NCBI GenBank assembly: GCA_008508345.1
Contig: QNGE01002367.1
Coordinates: forward strand, 18,281-82,280
DNA from: Paragonimus westermani
Taxonomy: Eukaryota; Platyhelminthes; Trematoda; Plagiorchiida; Troglotrematidae
Reading direction: 5' to 3'
DNA length: 64,000 nucleotides
Shown here: piece by piece, positions 33,640-45,740 of the stretch
Layout: the number at the start of each line of letters is the position of its first letter
How positions within the stretch are numbered: position 1 is the first letter of the stretch
Made by a program: the position numbers and the translations under genes
Notes under the pieces: generated by a model
What the model saw: the letters and a program-made list of their open reading frames with translations, nothing else
Told to the model about the DNA's origin: nothing
The model's database searches: none

Positions 33640-35330
33640 AACCGCAAGTGGTTGCAACCTTTCCTTGAACGTATCGTCGCTGGTGAAAGCACTGATTCTC
33701 TGGCAAACGAAGCATTGGATTTCGATTGCAATAGACCGATTTTTATTGTCGCCTCTAGAAGCGGAGCAATATCTTTTTGAGCAGAAAAAAACGTTTCTAG
33801 GCCACAGCGGGTCAAAATAGTCCCACTATTAAAGGTCACCCGTGGGCAAGATACTCGGATCCGTCAGCCACATCAAGCCTTCACACAGTTCTGGCTGAGA
33901 AATGAATGACCTGAACGGGTTGTATTTATCAAATCCGCTGCAATCCAACAGCTGATGTTTTCCGTTTCCACAGTCCTTACCACCCGGTACAATCATGTTG
34001 GACTTAGCGAGATCTGTTTCGAGCTTCGTAAAAGTACTTCAGGGCAATCCATAGGCGCACATTGTTACACGGACTGCCGAAGTATCACAGAGGTGAATCT
34101 GTGGTCTCATATAGAACCATAATCAAATGCAGTTGATCAGTTGAGGTTAAGTCAGCTGACGTACATAACCCCATGCTCTCCAGATCTGCCATTCAAGAGA
34201 AAATTGAGTTTTATGCAAATAAATCTGGTAGGTGCTTTCAAGGTAGGCATCGCTGTCCGTATGACCATGTTTTCCCTGCTTGCATAAAATACTACCACGG
34301 TGGGTTTGACAGGGTGTATGGGACGCGAAAGAAATTCATCAAAATTTTCCCATTTCCAGAGGAAGTCCTCACGCCCACTTGCTTATAGCGGGTATTACAC
34401 TTTGATCCTGTACTCCTGAAGAACTCTGGAGCGTAATCCCAGGTGACCACAACCTTCCCGTCCCACTTGGCACCAGCATAAGAGCCTAGCTGGGATCTTC
34501 AGTCAAAGTTCTTAGTTGTCTTCTGCATTTTGGACTCGAGGCTGCATAGTATTAACACACAGCCCATTTAACACAACCCAGACACTGGAATTTTGCTGCC
34601 CTTAGCCAAAAACGACACCAGTGAGCACGACAGGAGGTTGATAACTCTTATCCTCTGCAGCAAGAACGATCATCGATGGTCACATCACATCAAGCGACCC
34701 ATGTTTAGACTGCCAAGCCTTCTACTGCCATTTGTGAGTAAAAGTTGCCTCAATGAAGATGCGTGCGGAGGTTTCGCAACAAACGGAATTATCCGATCAC
34801 ACTTTACCAGATGACTGCATGGGACCCGCTAGGTTCGCCGTGGTAGTCCGCCTCTTAGTTCATCCCAAAGGCAAAAGCAGCATCTACCAAAATATCCATT
34901 TCCACCTCTGAGACACAGTCGTTAGCCTTTGGGTTCCTAAAGGACTGCAAACGGATACGCGACGAGGTGTAACCCAGTAACCAACCAAACTAGTGCTTAC
35001 AACCGGACTGTAGTTCTTCGAAATGATTACGACAATAGACCTGACCTCTAGCAGCCATGTTAGTGTCCCATTCTGATTCGTGGCGGAAACCACTTTCGAG
35101 GTTAGTAACTTGTCCTTCACCTCCATTGCGGAAGAACAACTCATTAACTCATTGGTAAAATTTCCAGGATGCCCACTGTCAACAACAAAGCAATGGCTTG
35201 ACCTATGACACCCGGGTCTTCCAGATTACTATCATATAAAATACGGATACCCCTGAAACCACAAAGACAAAAAATAAGAAGAGAAGAGTTTCCTTGATGT
35301 GGTTAAAGTCGAAATTATGCACAGAACCAA
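33640..35330. other. No gene recognised with confidence
   Basis: The frame at 34173-34388 contains CPYDHVFPACIKYYHGGFDR and YGTRKKF, which loosely recalls the zinc-binding start (C.H.G..RG.G.RK) of MULE transposases; the MULE core begins about 1 kb to the right. The rest shows nothing definite. Confidence 0.35.
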
Positions 35331-35339
35331 CCAGCGCAA

Positions 35340-36100
35340 GTAGATCCTCTACCAGTTCACATTTGCAATTTTGACCTTAAGCCATTCCAGTTTCTGGTCA
35401 CAAGCGGGATGGGTCATGGACGACTCATGCCATATGCCTGTGTTCGGAGTGAGAATTACGCTTTCTCCCGTCATTTTTTTGTAACGTTTCGTGAGGTAAT
35501 GGGGGACCACATACCCGTCAGAACATTTGTGGTGGATAGAATGGTGGCCCAAATCCGAGCAGCAGGAGTCGTTCTTGGGTGCGACATAATATCGTACTAT
35601 TTTTGTGTTCGAAATACCATAAAGAAACACGCCTTTTGGTGTGATTTACCATAAAATCAACATTTGGGTAAATTCATTTAGAAATCTAATTGTGATAACG
35701 TGGGAGAGTGAGTCAACACGTTTGTCTTTTCACGTTCAAGGTCCAACCGTTGTGTTGAAATAATCAGACGAACAGACCCGAGGTATATGAACCACTTTAT
35801 GTACGATTGGCCTTACATAGAGCCTCATTGGGCCATCCATGCACAATCAAATGTTGTCCATCTCGGAAATGGAACAAACAACTATCTGGAGGATTAAGAT
35901 GATCGATTAAAAAAGCGCACTCACCCAGGAGATCATCCGGCCACGGTCTTCAGTAAAATCTGTTCCAACAGCGAGTGGCTGGTGCGGGAGTTTAAGACAC
36001 AGGGCAACTACGGTTGCGATCGCCGTGAAGTGGCTAGCGTCGCCCTCCATGTGAAGAACGCACCCTGTTGGCTAATAAAATTCGTCAGCCAACTGTTGTT
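35340..36100 (+). pseudogene. MULE-type transposase remnant
   Basis: The frame at 35409-35640 reads RLMPYACVRSENYAFSRHFF, then PVRTFVVDRMVAQIRAAGVV and ISYYFCVRNTIKKHAF. This fits the core of Mutator-like (and domesticated ZSWIM-like) transposases: G.PV.falv..e....., a PV.TFV.DK...Q..A block containing a catalytic Asp, and a C.FH...A.R block in which the His is lost. Further on, in other frames, come NVVHLGNGTNNYLED (about 35850-35895), matching hLGN.TNNrLE, and then SNSEWLVREFKTQGNYGCDR (about 35963-36022), matching a known C-terminal block. Frameshifts separate the blocks. No terminal inverted repeats were identified. Confidence 0.7.
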
Positions 36101-39100
36101 GAAGCATCTCCGTGGGAGTGCTCCCCGCTGCGCATTGAACAGCTGGAAGATTTCAAGGTTATATGACATTGATTGGCAGCTTCAAATGAACTATGAGTGT
36201 TCAGAGTACTCGATGAACATCAGTGATGGCACGTATGAAAGCAATTTTTGCAGCTCTGTGTGGTTACCACTTGTCCATGTGCTGTTCGTCTCCAGAAAGT
36301 ACTCCTATCCACACATCAGATTGTTGATAAGATCGCGTTTGTTCTAGGCCGTTTCCTATTCCACCGACAGTGGCTTGCTGAATACAATTAGCCTGAGAGC
36401 AGCAGGCTTCGCGGATGGGTCACTGTAGTCGTCAACAGTCCATTTCAACCGCATTACAAAATACTCTGTCAGGCGTTGGCCAAGTAGCGAGATGTGAGTC
36501 CCAGGACGGGAAGCCTCATTTTTAAAGCTATCATGGTTTTCATGCACCAGTCGACCAAGGAAGCTGAGGCGGCTTTACCGCAAACGGACGCTCTCCTTGT
36601 TCCGTTTTGCAATTTGATTAAGCCGAGCCGAGGGACAAATGCTCATATGAGAGTGCCCTGTGAATAATATGGTGACCCCGTTAACGCAACTGGTTACCGC
36701 TGCACTGACGACTAGCAAATTTTTTACTTGGAGTGCATTAACAGTACTGATAAAGCGCACTGCTCCTTCTGAACTATGTAGCTGCAACCTTCCTCATCGG
36801 GTATTTTATGGTTTCATTAGCTATGCCGTTGTATCTGCTTGCACCTCCAAAAATTTGCCGCACCAACGTTGAAACCAAAAAAGAGACCCTGTCCAGCACC
36901 AATGATTGCTGATGACTCGGTTATGTCTGAAGATGATTCCGTGTTGCTCAAACACAAAGGAACGTCAGATTGAGAATAATGCTAAATAATGCCACGAACG
37001 TTACCGACTACCGTAGGTTGGTAATGCCACACCTCCGATGTCACTTAAACCTCACATTTACACCTGCATACACAGCAAGGAGGGTACTTCTATTGAGGCA
37101 GAACCGAAAGCAAACAGGCTGCGGCAACCTGGTTGGAATGCTGGAAATAATGATGAACATCTGTCAAATGCATTCAGAAAACTCCGTTTTACTTCCACCA
37201 CTGTTCGTGGTGCTGCGTTTTCAGGGTGCAGGTGGGCTGACAGTCGAGCGTAAGCGTTCCAGTAACTTAATAAACTTACCGATTTCATTGCCACCATATT
37301 GCCAAACTAGCTTATGTCCGATTACAACGAGTAGTGGATGAAGAAAGCCGATCACGCCGAGTTAGGCTGACATTACGCCTGCAAATCATCGGTTGCAACC
37401 GCACCTACTTGCCCATTGTGCCGATTGTTGATTTTGTCAAGGTTTGTTGCGTTATTTTGAGATTGCTGAGGTTTGATTGATGTTGAAAGGTGGCCCTACG
37501 CTTTACTCTCTTCCCCAAATAAGATACAGTACTCATCTTTGTTCTTACACAACCTACTTTGACCGTTTCCCTTACCCCTAGTTAGTCCGAGCCCTGTAAA
37601 CCTCCAAATACCGAAATTAGACATATTTCTTCCCTATTTTTCTTGAGTAACTTATGATTCCCGTCGTTTCTCGATGCATGAACAGTCGTTTTGCTCTGAC
37701 CAAACCAATGATCATTTGTTTGAGTGAGCTTAGCCCGTTTTATCGTCCACCATTGCTGATCGGTACCTGGTTGTCAATTTGTTGTGCGGGCACTTTCTTC
37801 CTTTGATTTCTGAGGATTTTCACACTCAAGGTGAGAGACAATTTTCTTGTACATTGATTCAATTGGTACCGTATTAAATCCAGTTGTTACGAACGCCTTC
37901 TCGTTAACCGTTTCGATGATAGATTATATCTGTCGTTGGATATTGAGAGGCATTTACTGGATCAATGGATTACGCGTAACTCAGTGTGAACTTGAATCGT
38001 TAGCGAACAATTCAATACCGATAAATACCTTTCGTTTCCATTTTCACGGAATAAAAATTATGCAACCTCACATTTATGTCCGCTGTCAGCATCTATTTCA
38101 CGTACCATCGAATGCACAAGTTAACAAAAATAATTTGCAGCTTACATGGTGCACGTTCATCATTCATTCGATACCAAATCCTATCAACGAAATCACAAAT
38201 TTCAGCCCCCTCATCAACCTGTCTCGCCATCAAACTACCGCGATTTCTTAGCACCCTCGTTAAATATCTATTTCACTGTAGAACAAAATTGTTCCTACCA
38301 GCCGAATATCCGTACTCCATACTTTCTGTAATAATTTGTCAACTACCATTCAGGCGACATTACAAACTCACATATTAACAATTTACCGCCGTCAGCATTT
38401 ACTATCTGCGGATAATTTTCACCGGCCATACCTTTAAATTTAACCGACAACTCAAGATATGATACAAACTTTCTCAACCGCGTGCTGAAAAGCCACCCGA
38501 TGTCGGTCAAACCACTAGTGCTATCCTACCAGCACAGAAAAATGAACAATCCTCTTCGCTCCTGTCATTATATCGGCATTCCTCAAATGCCTTGCAGCTC
38601 CGTGAAATCATTGAGATCCCAGAATCTTGGGTGCGTGCCATCATCAAGCCTATGAAAAAAGAGAGAATCGCGGAAGTATATTTCTGACTGGAGATTCCCC
38701 ACTTTTCAGTTCATCACTTCGCTTGTGCCTGAAAGACTGGTTGGCCGTTATCTCAGAAAGCACCTGGAATCCAGTGGTTGGACTGTGACTGAACCATAAG
38801 AATTCCAGATAGCTGCTATAGGTGAGTGAGAGAAAGCTTCCAAACTTGAGTTAAGATAAGTGAATTTCCGTGGCCTCAATAAGAAGTCACAATAAACAAC
38901 ACACATACTACATCTGAAACCACTCTCACAGCTTCGAACCGCAAGAGACATGGCCGCAACCGCCCGACTACTGGCAGACGCGTTTGCACCGAGTTTCAGT
39001 CAGTTTGTACACTGGGTGGACAAACTCACCCTTTCGGAAGTATCTCTCGGTTCTTTGTCATGTTCATTGACACCCAGTCTGTTCAACGATGATCAACTGT

Positions 39101-39282
39101 TTATTTTGGCACGGCAGTACACAGGCTCAGACGACCTCAAAATGTGATCCTTCATTGTGTATCCATCAAACGGACACAGTAACTGTCCCATCGACATCAA
39201 TCGATGACCCCACGATTAGGACTTCTGAGACAGGTCGAGAGCAATGATCTCATTAAACATGCGTTGTGATATTTTAGATTAG
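36101..39282. other. No gene recognised
   Basis: Many overlapping short frames on both strands (for example 36970-37341 and 37847-38378 on plus) show no recognisable motif. 37847-38380 has a biased, AT-rich composition. The frames around 38460-39150 are short and unassigned. Confidence 0.4.
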
Positions 39283-39445
39283 AGATGAGTAGTCGGGGAT
39301 TTGGTTTGTTTTCAAGTTGGCCATCACGCAAATTTGATCGCAGCCTTCGCAATCAGATAGACATTCTAACCAGCGTCTGTCGAAAAGAAACACTAGACTC
39401 GAGTGTCAATCTAATTAGAGCTCGTCAGTAGCGCATATCCTTGCT
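39283..39445 (-). repeat. SINE copy in minus orientation
   Basis: Reverse complement of the tail and ribozyme part of the plus-strand SINE that follows: arms 39283-39403 and 39636-39760 pair over about 120 bases with mismatches. On the minus strand it continues into a degenerate hammerhead-like part reading CTGACGAGCTCTAATTAG (about 39439-39420), but the GAAAC box is altered to GACAC. The two copies are head to head. Confidence 0.75.
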
Positions 39446-39489
39446 AAGGGCAAGCTGATCAATGCGCAAAAGAGAGAGTGGTTGAGCGT

Positions 39490-39765
39490 TCAGATTTGAT
39501 AATTCGGTCGTGCCTAATGTGAGATTGAAGGCGCAGTGATCAACACGGTTGCCACATGTTAGAACGTCCAGGGTTCAAATCCCGGCCGTGTCAAGTATAT
39601 ACTCTGCTGATGAGCTCTAATGGGAGCGAAACTCGAATCTAGTGCTTCTTTTCGAAAGAGGCTGGATGGAAAGTCCACCTGAATGCGAAGGCTGCGATCA
39701 AATGTGAGTGATGGTCAACTTGAAAACAAATCAAATCCCCGATTACTCATCAGTGATCTTCTATT
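39490..39765 (+). repeat. tRNA-derived SINE with hammerhead core
   Basis: The head (about 39510-39590) has pol III-type internal promoter boxes: A-box-like 'ggcgcagtgatcaacacgg' and B-box 'gggttcaaatccc' (39570-39582), as in tRNA-derived SINEs. A hammerhead-like core follows at 39587-39635, and then a tail up to 'cactgatgagtaatcgggg' read in reverse. The order tRNA head, hammerhead, tail recalls the ribozyme-bearing SINEs (the Sm-alpha type) known from schistosomes. Diverged relatives occur at 60-215, 5340-5500, 7020-7160 and, inverted, at 39283-39445. Confidence 0.75.
39587..39635 (+). ncRNA. Hammerhead ribozyme-like core in SINE
   Basis: CTGATGA (39607-39613) and GAAAC (39628-39632) flank a stem II of four perfect pairs, GCTC (39614-39617) with GAGC (39624-39627), loop TAATGG. 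The expected cleavage triplet GTC is at 39590-39592. The bases between it and the core contain the self-complementary AGTATATACT (39594-39603), a possible stem I. Stem III would pair 39591-39587 with 39631-39635, four of five positions matching (one T-T mismatch). The layout, with cleavage site upstream of the core, is that of the schistosome SINE ribozyme. Activity is an inference. Confidence 0.65.
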
Positions 39766-39993
39766 CAGTTTACAATAACCTTCTCGTACCTTAGCGCCTT
39801 ATTAATATGAAACTCGTCAATACGGCCGTCTTCCCTTTTGCATCCGAATCGGTTGCCTGACGGGCTCGGAATTTATGGTCGCCCGTTGCTTACCGACGTG
39901 ATTATCATAAATGCAGCCTTTCGACAGATGTTACGAGTAGACTAAACTTCGCTCTAACAGCCACTGGACGTTCGTGATCAACAGAGGTGCCAG

Positions 39994-40377
39994 ATGCATC
40001 TGTACCGGGTATCGAGTTTACAGTGCAACGATAAGATCACCGTGTTATTCACACTTCTAGGCGTCTCAGTTTTTGTGAAGCGCAGTTTTTCTCAGTCACA
40101 GAAGGAGGAATCAGCGGCTTACTGGACGTTCAACAGACATCACGAAAGCTTGTGCGGTGTTTATTTCGTCACAGTCATTGACCATGAAGTTCTTAAACAT
40201 ATTTATAGTCCCAACATACCCGTGTTGTCTTCCGCGGCAATGGCTGAACCATGGAGCGTTGCTTTGGATGTGTACTCTTATACCATCCAACACCATAGTG
40301 AAAAATTCGCCCTTAAACATTTTAGTTACCTCGGAAATCTGACTACAAAGAGGGCAGTAAATCAAACTGTTCATTGA
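39994..40377 (+). pseudogene. Second Ty3/Gypsy relic: RNase H
   Basis: One frame reads FSQSQKEESAAYWTFNRHHE, then VYFVTVIDHEVLKHIYSPN, and later WSVALDVYSYTIQHHSEKFA. These correspond to the NYSxxxKExLA..W, F.v.TDHeaLk and W...L..Y...I.hrpG blocks of Gypsy RNase H. The DH pair is kept, unlike in the element at 20821-24374, but the first catalytic region and the end are eroded. It is followed at 40560-41180 by integrase pieces on the same strand. Confidence 0.75.
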
Positions 40378-40559
40378 CCTAGCCACTTCCTGTTTCTCTT
40401 TCTTCTGTGATCCTTGTTACTCGAAAAAGCTATCATGCAATCTTGAAATCATTAAACGTTTGTTGAAACTGCAACATCTGACTAAGAGTTCGCAAATTCT
40501 ACAAAATTCAAGACAAACTTTTTCTCACCACTGACCGACTGTTATACACTAGCCATGGA

Positions 40560-41180
40560 ATCGTAACATTCACCGACATAAGATTTGTTGAATGAAATGA
40601 TTTACACTCTGGATATCTGGGAGTTGAAGAGACAAAATCACCGGTCCGCCTGACTCACTGGTAACTAGAACTGAATGTCGATCTGTGTGATAATTTTGAT
40701 ATTTTGTTAAGTGGACACCCTAACCACTGACTTATGAGGTTTGACAGCAGATAAACGCTGACTGTTGCGGTCAATTCTTGGATAAGTGCTACATTTTGAT
40801 TATCGCTGATTAATACTCACGACATCCGGAAGTTTTTTCTACGTCGTCAACAGTTGCGGACCTCACCCCGATTGTATTGCGAAAGACGTTTAGTCTGGAA
40901 GGATTGAGGTGTGCTCTGATTATTTACAACTTCACCCGATTCACTGTGTTGAAGATGTGAACGGCTGGAAAGAAGAGGACACCAAAATATCGCTATGCCA
41001 ACACATCCTTAGTCCAGCAGTGCCGCTGAGGATTTTGTGTGTATTTTGAAAAATGCACTTAGGTCTGCTAAATCATCTGGTTTTGAAGAACTGGAGAATA
41101 TTATGGATAACTTCTTGATGCACTATAGAATTTCTGACCACGCAGCAGCCGGAAGAAGTCCAGCTAATCCTTTCAACAAA
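40560..41180 (+). pseudogene. Second Ty3/Gypsy relic: integrase
   Basis: Near 40600-40690 a frame gives LHSGYLGVEETKSPVRLTHW, the H..GH.G...t...l...yW part of the H2C2 domain. At about 41023-41180 another frame reads AEDFVCILKNALRSAKSSGF and DNFLMHYRISDHAAAGRSPA, matching the integrase end (V...K.aL......, fLl.YR.Tph..TG.SPAe). The DDE core in between is not recognisable, and stops occur throughout. LTRs were not found. The neighbouring SINE pair may have inserted near its 5' side. Confidence 0.65.
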
Positions 41181-42129
41181 TAGCGTGTTTAATTTTGAAG
41201 TTGTGAATCATCGTGACAGCAAACTTCTATCACGTCGAGTAACTGTGTCCAAAAACCTGGTACTGTATTTTCTCAATTACTTCATTTACACGACGGGTCT
41301 GTTGAGCACTACATTTCGACCAACCTGTTCGCGGCTCAATTATTTGTTTCCATGCTGTGCCGGTTGCTGATACAAGTGTTTTTAGTCTATTCAAAGTTCA
41401 AGTGCCCTGATTGAAGATACCACAGTTGCAGCTGCCTGAACACCTTGTAGGTGAACAACGAAGAAACTGTAACAACCCTTACCCCCATTTCAACTCCGAG
41501 GCATAAGACAATTACCAATAAGCCCACATCTAACTACTGTTTTTTCGCATCATTGATAATACGGTGTACGTTTATTTTCGAGAGGTTAAGACTCAAGATT
41601 TTCAAGTCTGAGGTGCTTTTATTGCTGCGTCAAAGCCTGCTCTGGGTTTCGGCTACGTCAGTTACCCTGATTTTGTATTACTGGTCCCTCGCAGAAATGC
41701 AGAGTACTTTTAACAACTGTCTAACTTTGCATAACGCCAAGTGGTTACAATATATCAAATTATGAGCAGTAAACTGAAGTAAAAAAAAATATTCATAAAT
41801 GATTGCATTTTAATCCTTGTGCCGAAGCATGAAAACATCTGCTCACGTGCACGTTAGAAACACTTAAATGGAAGAACGGACTGACTACCCCAAGGCACAC
41901 AACGCCTAGTTACCACCAGAGAAAGGTACACCCATTGAGTGTATTGGAATCGTCCAATAAAGCCAGCCTTCCTTTCTCAGTCAAGTGCAGTCATCATTAC
42001 AAGTAGGTGCCAAGCCTATCGACCAACGGAATGGAAAACCCACGATTACTGAACAACTGTACTTAATACACGTCACTGGAATGTTATAACTCACGTAAAA
42101 GGCCTCGATTCATCGTTGGGCATTTTCCG
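41181..42129. other. No gene recognised
   Basis: The frame at 41451-41765 contains a Thr/Pro-rich start (VTTLTPISTPRHKTITNK) that could be the tail of the Gypsy polyprotein, then AT-rich sequence with an A9 run near 41780. Nothing else supported. Confidence 0.35.
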
Positions 42130-42905
42130 CATTCCGTTATAACTAGCCCATGTTTCAGTAGGATGTTTTGCGTAAACGTCACGCAACTTCAATCGACTTT
42201 GAAACAACGCCATATTTTGGGATCATTCGTAAACATCGATGAGAGCATTCTTAGAAGGTCTGGAACCTCATTGATGTAGAGAAGAAGAGCATTATAGCAT
42301 ACGGCACATCGCCGAGTTTCGAGAGAAATTACTTGCTCCTATACGGATACACTGTCTCCTGCCTCACAGAAACGCTGACATCCGCCTTGAAATCATAACA
42401 CCCAATCCAAATCAGCGTACTTTCGTGCGCAGCTTCTGATTGGCTACCTTACCGAAGGTCTTGCCTAATTCACTGAAAACTACGTCTACGGCATAGACTT
42501 GGCCTGCGGCCTCCGTTTACTTTGCTGTTGTAGTAGAAAAAGTTGTGGGTCAAGAGTGCCTACACCTGGAGCCTTGTTGAAATGCGCTAAATGGCTCAAA
42601 ACGAGACGGACGTGTTTCGATCTCTTACTTCACCAGGTTTTCGAGGAATTTCACCACGATGGTTGATTATAAGGCACATTACCACCCTACTTCAATCCAC
42701 GGGGAGAACCGAGTTTCCCGTGGACTCCCGAAATGCTAGAATAAACGGATCGCATAGAACCTGTGCAAGTTCATGAAGTATTTTTGGCCCATGTCCAACC
42801 AGTTTAGCGGATTTTTCGGTATTCAGCTCCCCCAGCAATTGAAGGGTTTTAGCCCAAGAGACCCCTCCACCCCGTAAAAAAGGTGCTGTTCGGTTATTGT
42901 TCATA
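42130..42905 (-). pseudogene. CR1-like non-LTR retrotransposon RT fragment
   Basis: The minus strand gives LQLLGELNTEKSAKLVGHGP and KILHELAQVLCDPFILAFRE, the block L..Ln..KS.GPDgi....LkelA..la.pl...f. It is followed by LPVDWSRVVMCLI, matching lP.DWk.a.v.Pi. Some 400 bases further on, LLYINEVPDLLRMLSSMFTN (about 42340-42281) and DPKIWR correspond to LLYINDLP.........FADDvKiw, with the catalytic ADD altered. Motif A and the SxxxGxPQGS block between them are not recognisable. It is old and heavily decayed. The choice of CR1-like rather than Jockey-like rests on wording of the motifs only. Confidence 0.6.
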
Positions 42906-45204
42906 GCCTCCCGAATAGCGCGGGAGATTCAGTGGGAACGGGCTTATATCAGTCCATCAACAGTTTCACTGCCTTTTATAACGTTCCACGTATTCGAAGA
43001 AGCCCTTTGTATCATTATCCAGCAGCTCTGAGAAGCTGCTTCCAGGCACCTCGAGCTGTCCTGTAAACTGCAAAGGCCGTGATCGAAGGAGCGTTGGAAT
43101 ATTCCCCCAAATGCCCCTTTACCCTCTTGGTCAACCCAGTCCGTGTTACAGTGGCTGTTGACAAACCAAATCGAAAACAAAGTCAGCGGTTTTTGCGAAG
43201 ACAAGTCCCAATGATGAGTGGTCTGAGCCGCCATAGGTCTTGTTGGTTGGCCAACAGATTGCTTCAGCGGTACTTGAAGAATAAGATCCAGAAGTTCACT
43301 TCCAAAGCCTCCTGTGGAAGCTGAGCAGGATAGGGACTGCCAACGCACCTCTGCACGTTGAAGCACTATGGGATCAGACATCTTTTCGATGTCCTTGGAT
43401 GAACTGCAAAAAGTCAAACGAATTAGGAGCGAGAGTTATTTAGATAACAATCACTGTCAGAGTTACCACCGAACGCATGTTCATGCACAATGTCGGAGCT
43501 CCGTTAGTTCCACTGACTGAAGTCAACGAATCGTTCTTCATTGCATCATGAACTCTTCTGAGGTACAGGGCAACATCATCGCCCTTTCTCTAGGGTGTCC
43601 GATCACGTCTGAACAGTATATATTCCGTCAAAGCTGATTGCCGTAGTGTATATACGATGACAGTTGTGTTTCGGTTAGCCGTCATCGCCTGCAGCCTTCG
43701 CCTTGGATTCTGCAAATTACTGAGGACTGCCTGGAGGAGGTTGGGATTACGATCCTGGGATCGTGAGCCATTAACAACGGATTCAGAAGGACGAAATAAA
43801 GAGTGTCGGCGAACCATTGGGAAACCCACGAGTTTGGGTCCATGTTCAGCTGCCGCAAGCTGTGCTCCACATTCCTTGAAACCATTGTTTCTTTTCAAAC
43901 GATCGGCAGGAGCAGATCTTCATGGACTCCTATCCCACATCCTTTGGGTCTGAAAGCAAAACTTCAGAGGGCTTCACATTCCTTGGTGGTGGGCAGCAGG
44001 GCCTTCAGTAGCCCGAGCCGTGAATTTTAAAGGCCCTCTGGAATGTTACCCAGAAGCGTATGCTGGCGAACTGTGAATTTTGAGGACACCGGGGAAAAGC
44101 CTTTTTGCCTAACCCTTAGACCCACTGAAGTAGGCCATTATACGAACTTGTGTAGCTCCATGTAGATTTCTATGCACCGCGAAAAATGAAGCTTGAACCT
44201 GAGGGAGTCTTCAAGTCGTTGTATATCTGTTGCACAGCGTTATGTGCACGCCGCTGCGCTCCGGGAATATCCCGGTTGAAAGGTGGCCGGGTGCACATGG
44301 TGTGCACCCTTACCTCATGTCTTTGGGGGATATCTTAGCGACCTCTGAAAATTGTGGATTATCCACCAGGGCATCGGAGTTGTGCAGCACAACTCTCTTG
44401 GCCTCACGTTTTTTTTCCTTCCGCTGACTTTGTTAGTTGAGGTTTCCGAAGTTTCCTTTTCAATGGTCAATGACGGCCACTTGCTATTCACAGAGTTGAT
44501 CAGTTTGCCACCATCTGTTGTTATAACCGTCAGAACAGTAACATTAGTGATGTAAATCGGGACACTCGTAATAGTGAGACCACCAACAGCATCGATTAAG
44601 ACAAGCCGTGAACTAACTCTGATCATAACTTATGTTGGGATGATTAGGGACGACGAGACCTTTACATCTAATACACAGACCGCAGAGTTCACGGTGTCAC
44701 ACCACGACCAACAAACATATCTGCCACAAAATTTCGAAACATGCATGGGCGGGATTGTGTCTATAGACGTCAGTCAAACAACCAATCTTACACTTAGACG
44801 TTGACAGCCGCAATCCCAGTCGATCAACCTCACTCATTTTGGAGGGGACTTGCGACAGAATGACACCAAAACGAACCTCCCCTTATGAATCCGCAATGCG
44901 GTGGTCAGCGCAATGACAGTGAACTGAACTCTGGTTCACACGGAGTAGACACTGCTCAGGTTTGGGGTCTAAGCAGTGTTTGTGGAACAAACGTACATAT
45001 TGGTCACACCACAGACGTCCGGAGGAGATGGTGATGTAATCGCCAGAACCCGGTCGGCCACAAAGCGGTGAATATATTAAGGCTAACTATCCTATGGATT
45101 TCTTAGTGCTTCTTGTTTTATCCCCCATAATCAGGTAAGGGAAAACAAAAAGACTTATTGGGAATGGGGATAAACTGACAACTTTGCAAGGGGTGGCTGT
45201 AAGG
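42906..45204. other. Unassigned, repeat-like
   Basis: Overlapping frames on both strands (42944-43417 minus, 43590-43953 both, 44315-44804 both) are long for chance but match no family I can name. They may be worn retroelement sequence continuing the CR1-like fragment upstream. Confidence 0.35.
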
Positions 45205-45740
45205 TTTGTAACGTGGTGCCAGCTCACTGCTCTGGTTCGTACACCCAAGGTTCCCCAGTCTTACGTCAGCGCAAATCGGAAGTCGTGATGAGAAAAAGAC
45301 GAGTCCGCAAACAGACTTTATTTATTGATTTACTCACCGTTCACAAACGAAAGATGCTAGGGAGTTGGAAGTGAAAGAAATTTTAGCACAACTGCACAAC
45401 AGCTGCTACTAAGGGCGGACGTGGATGGAAACTGCGGTCGACTTTCGAAATTCAAACAGTCATCAGATTGGTCGAGTGACGTTCCCAGCTGCAATAGCTA
45501 AAACACCGTTATTTACTGAATGTAGACCACAGTAAAGAGGATGGCACTGGCTTGTTATACAACCACCAGCGAAGATGGGATGCTCACGCCAACACATTGA
45601 CCTTGATGTTAATGACTTGTGGTAAGCTTACATTCAAAAAGTAATATGAACGGGTGTGGTAGTACTAGTGAGGCAACTCTCACTTCGCAGGGACTAGGAT
45701 TTTGCGGACGTCGGAGGTAATCTCAATTCATGGGCCATTA
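45205..45740 (+). repeat. Dispersed repeat, copy 1 (upstream of MECR exon)
   Basis: Aligns in direct orientation with 46975-47540. Shared blocks include 'ggttcgtacacccaaggttc'-type sequence, 'aatcggaagtcg', 'actttatttattgatttact', 'ttgatgttaatgacttgtgg', 'ggtggtact'-like sequence and 'ggacgtcg.aggt'. The two copies differ at many positions. They have LTR-like length, but no terminal TG/CA pair or coding partner was found, so the element class is unknown. Confidence 0.7.

Noticed and set aside
39510..39590. Functional tRNA gene
   Set aside because: A- and B-box-like sequences are present but no closed cloverleaf or acceptor stem could be drawn; it is the head of a SINE.
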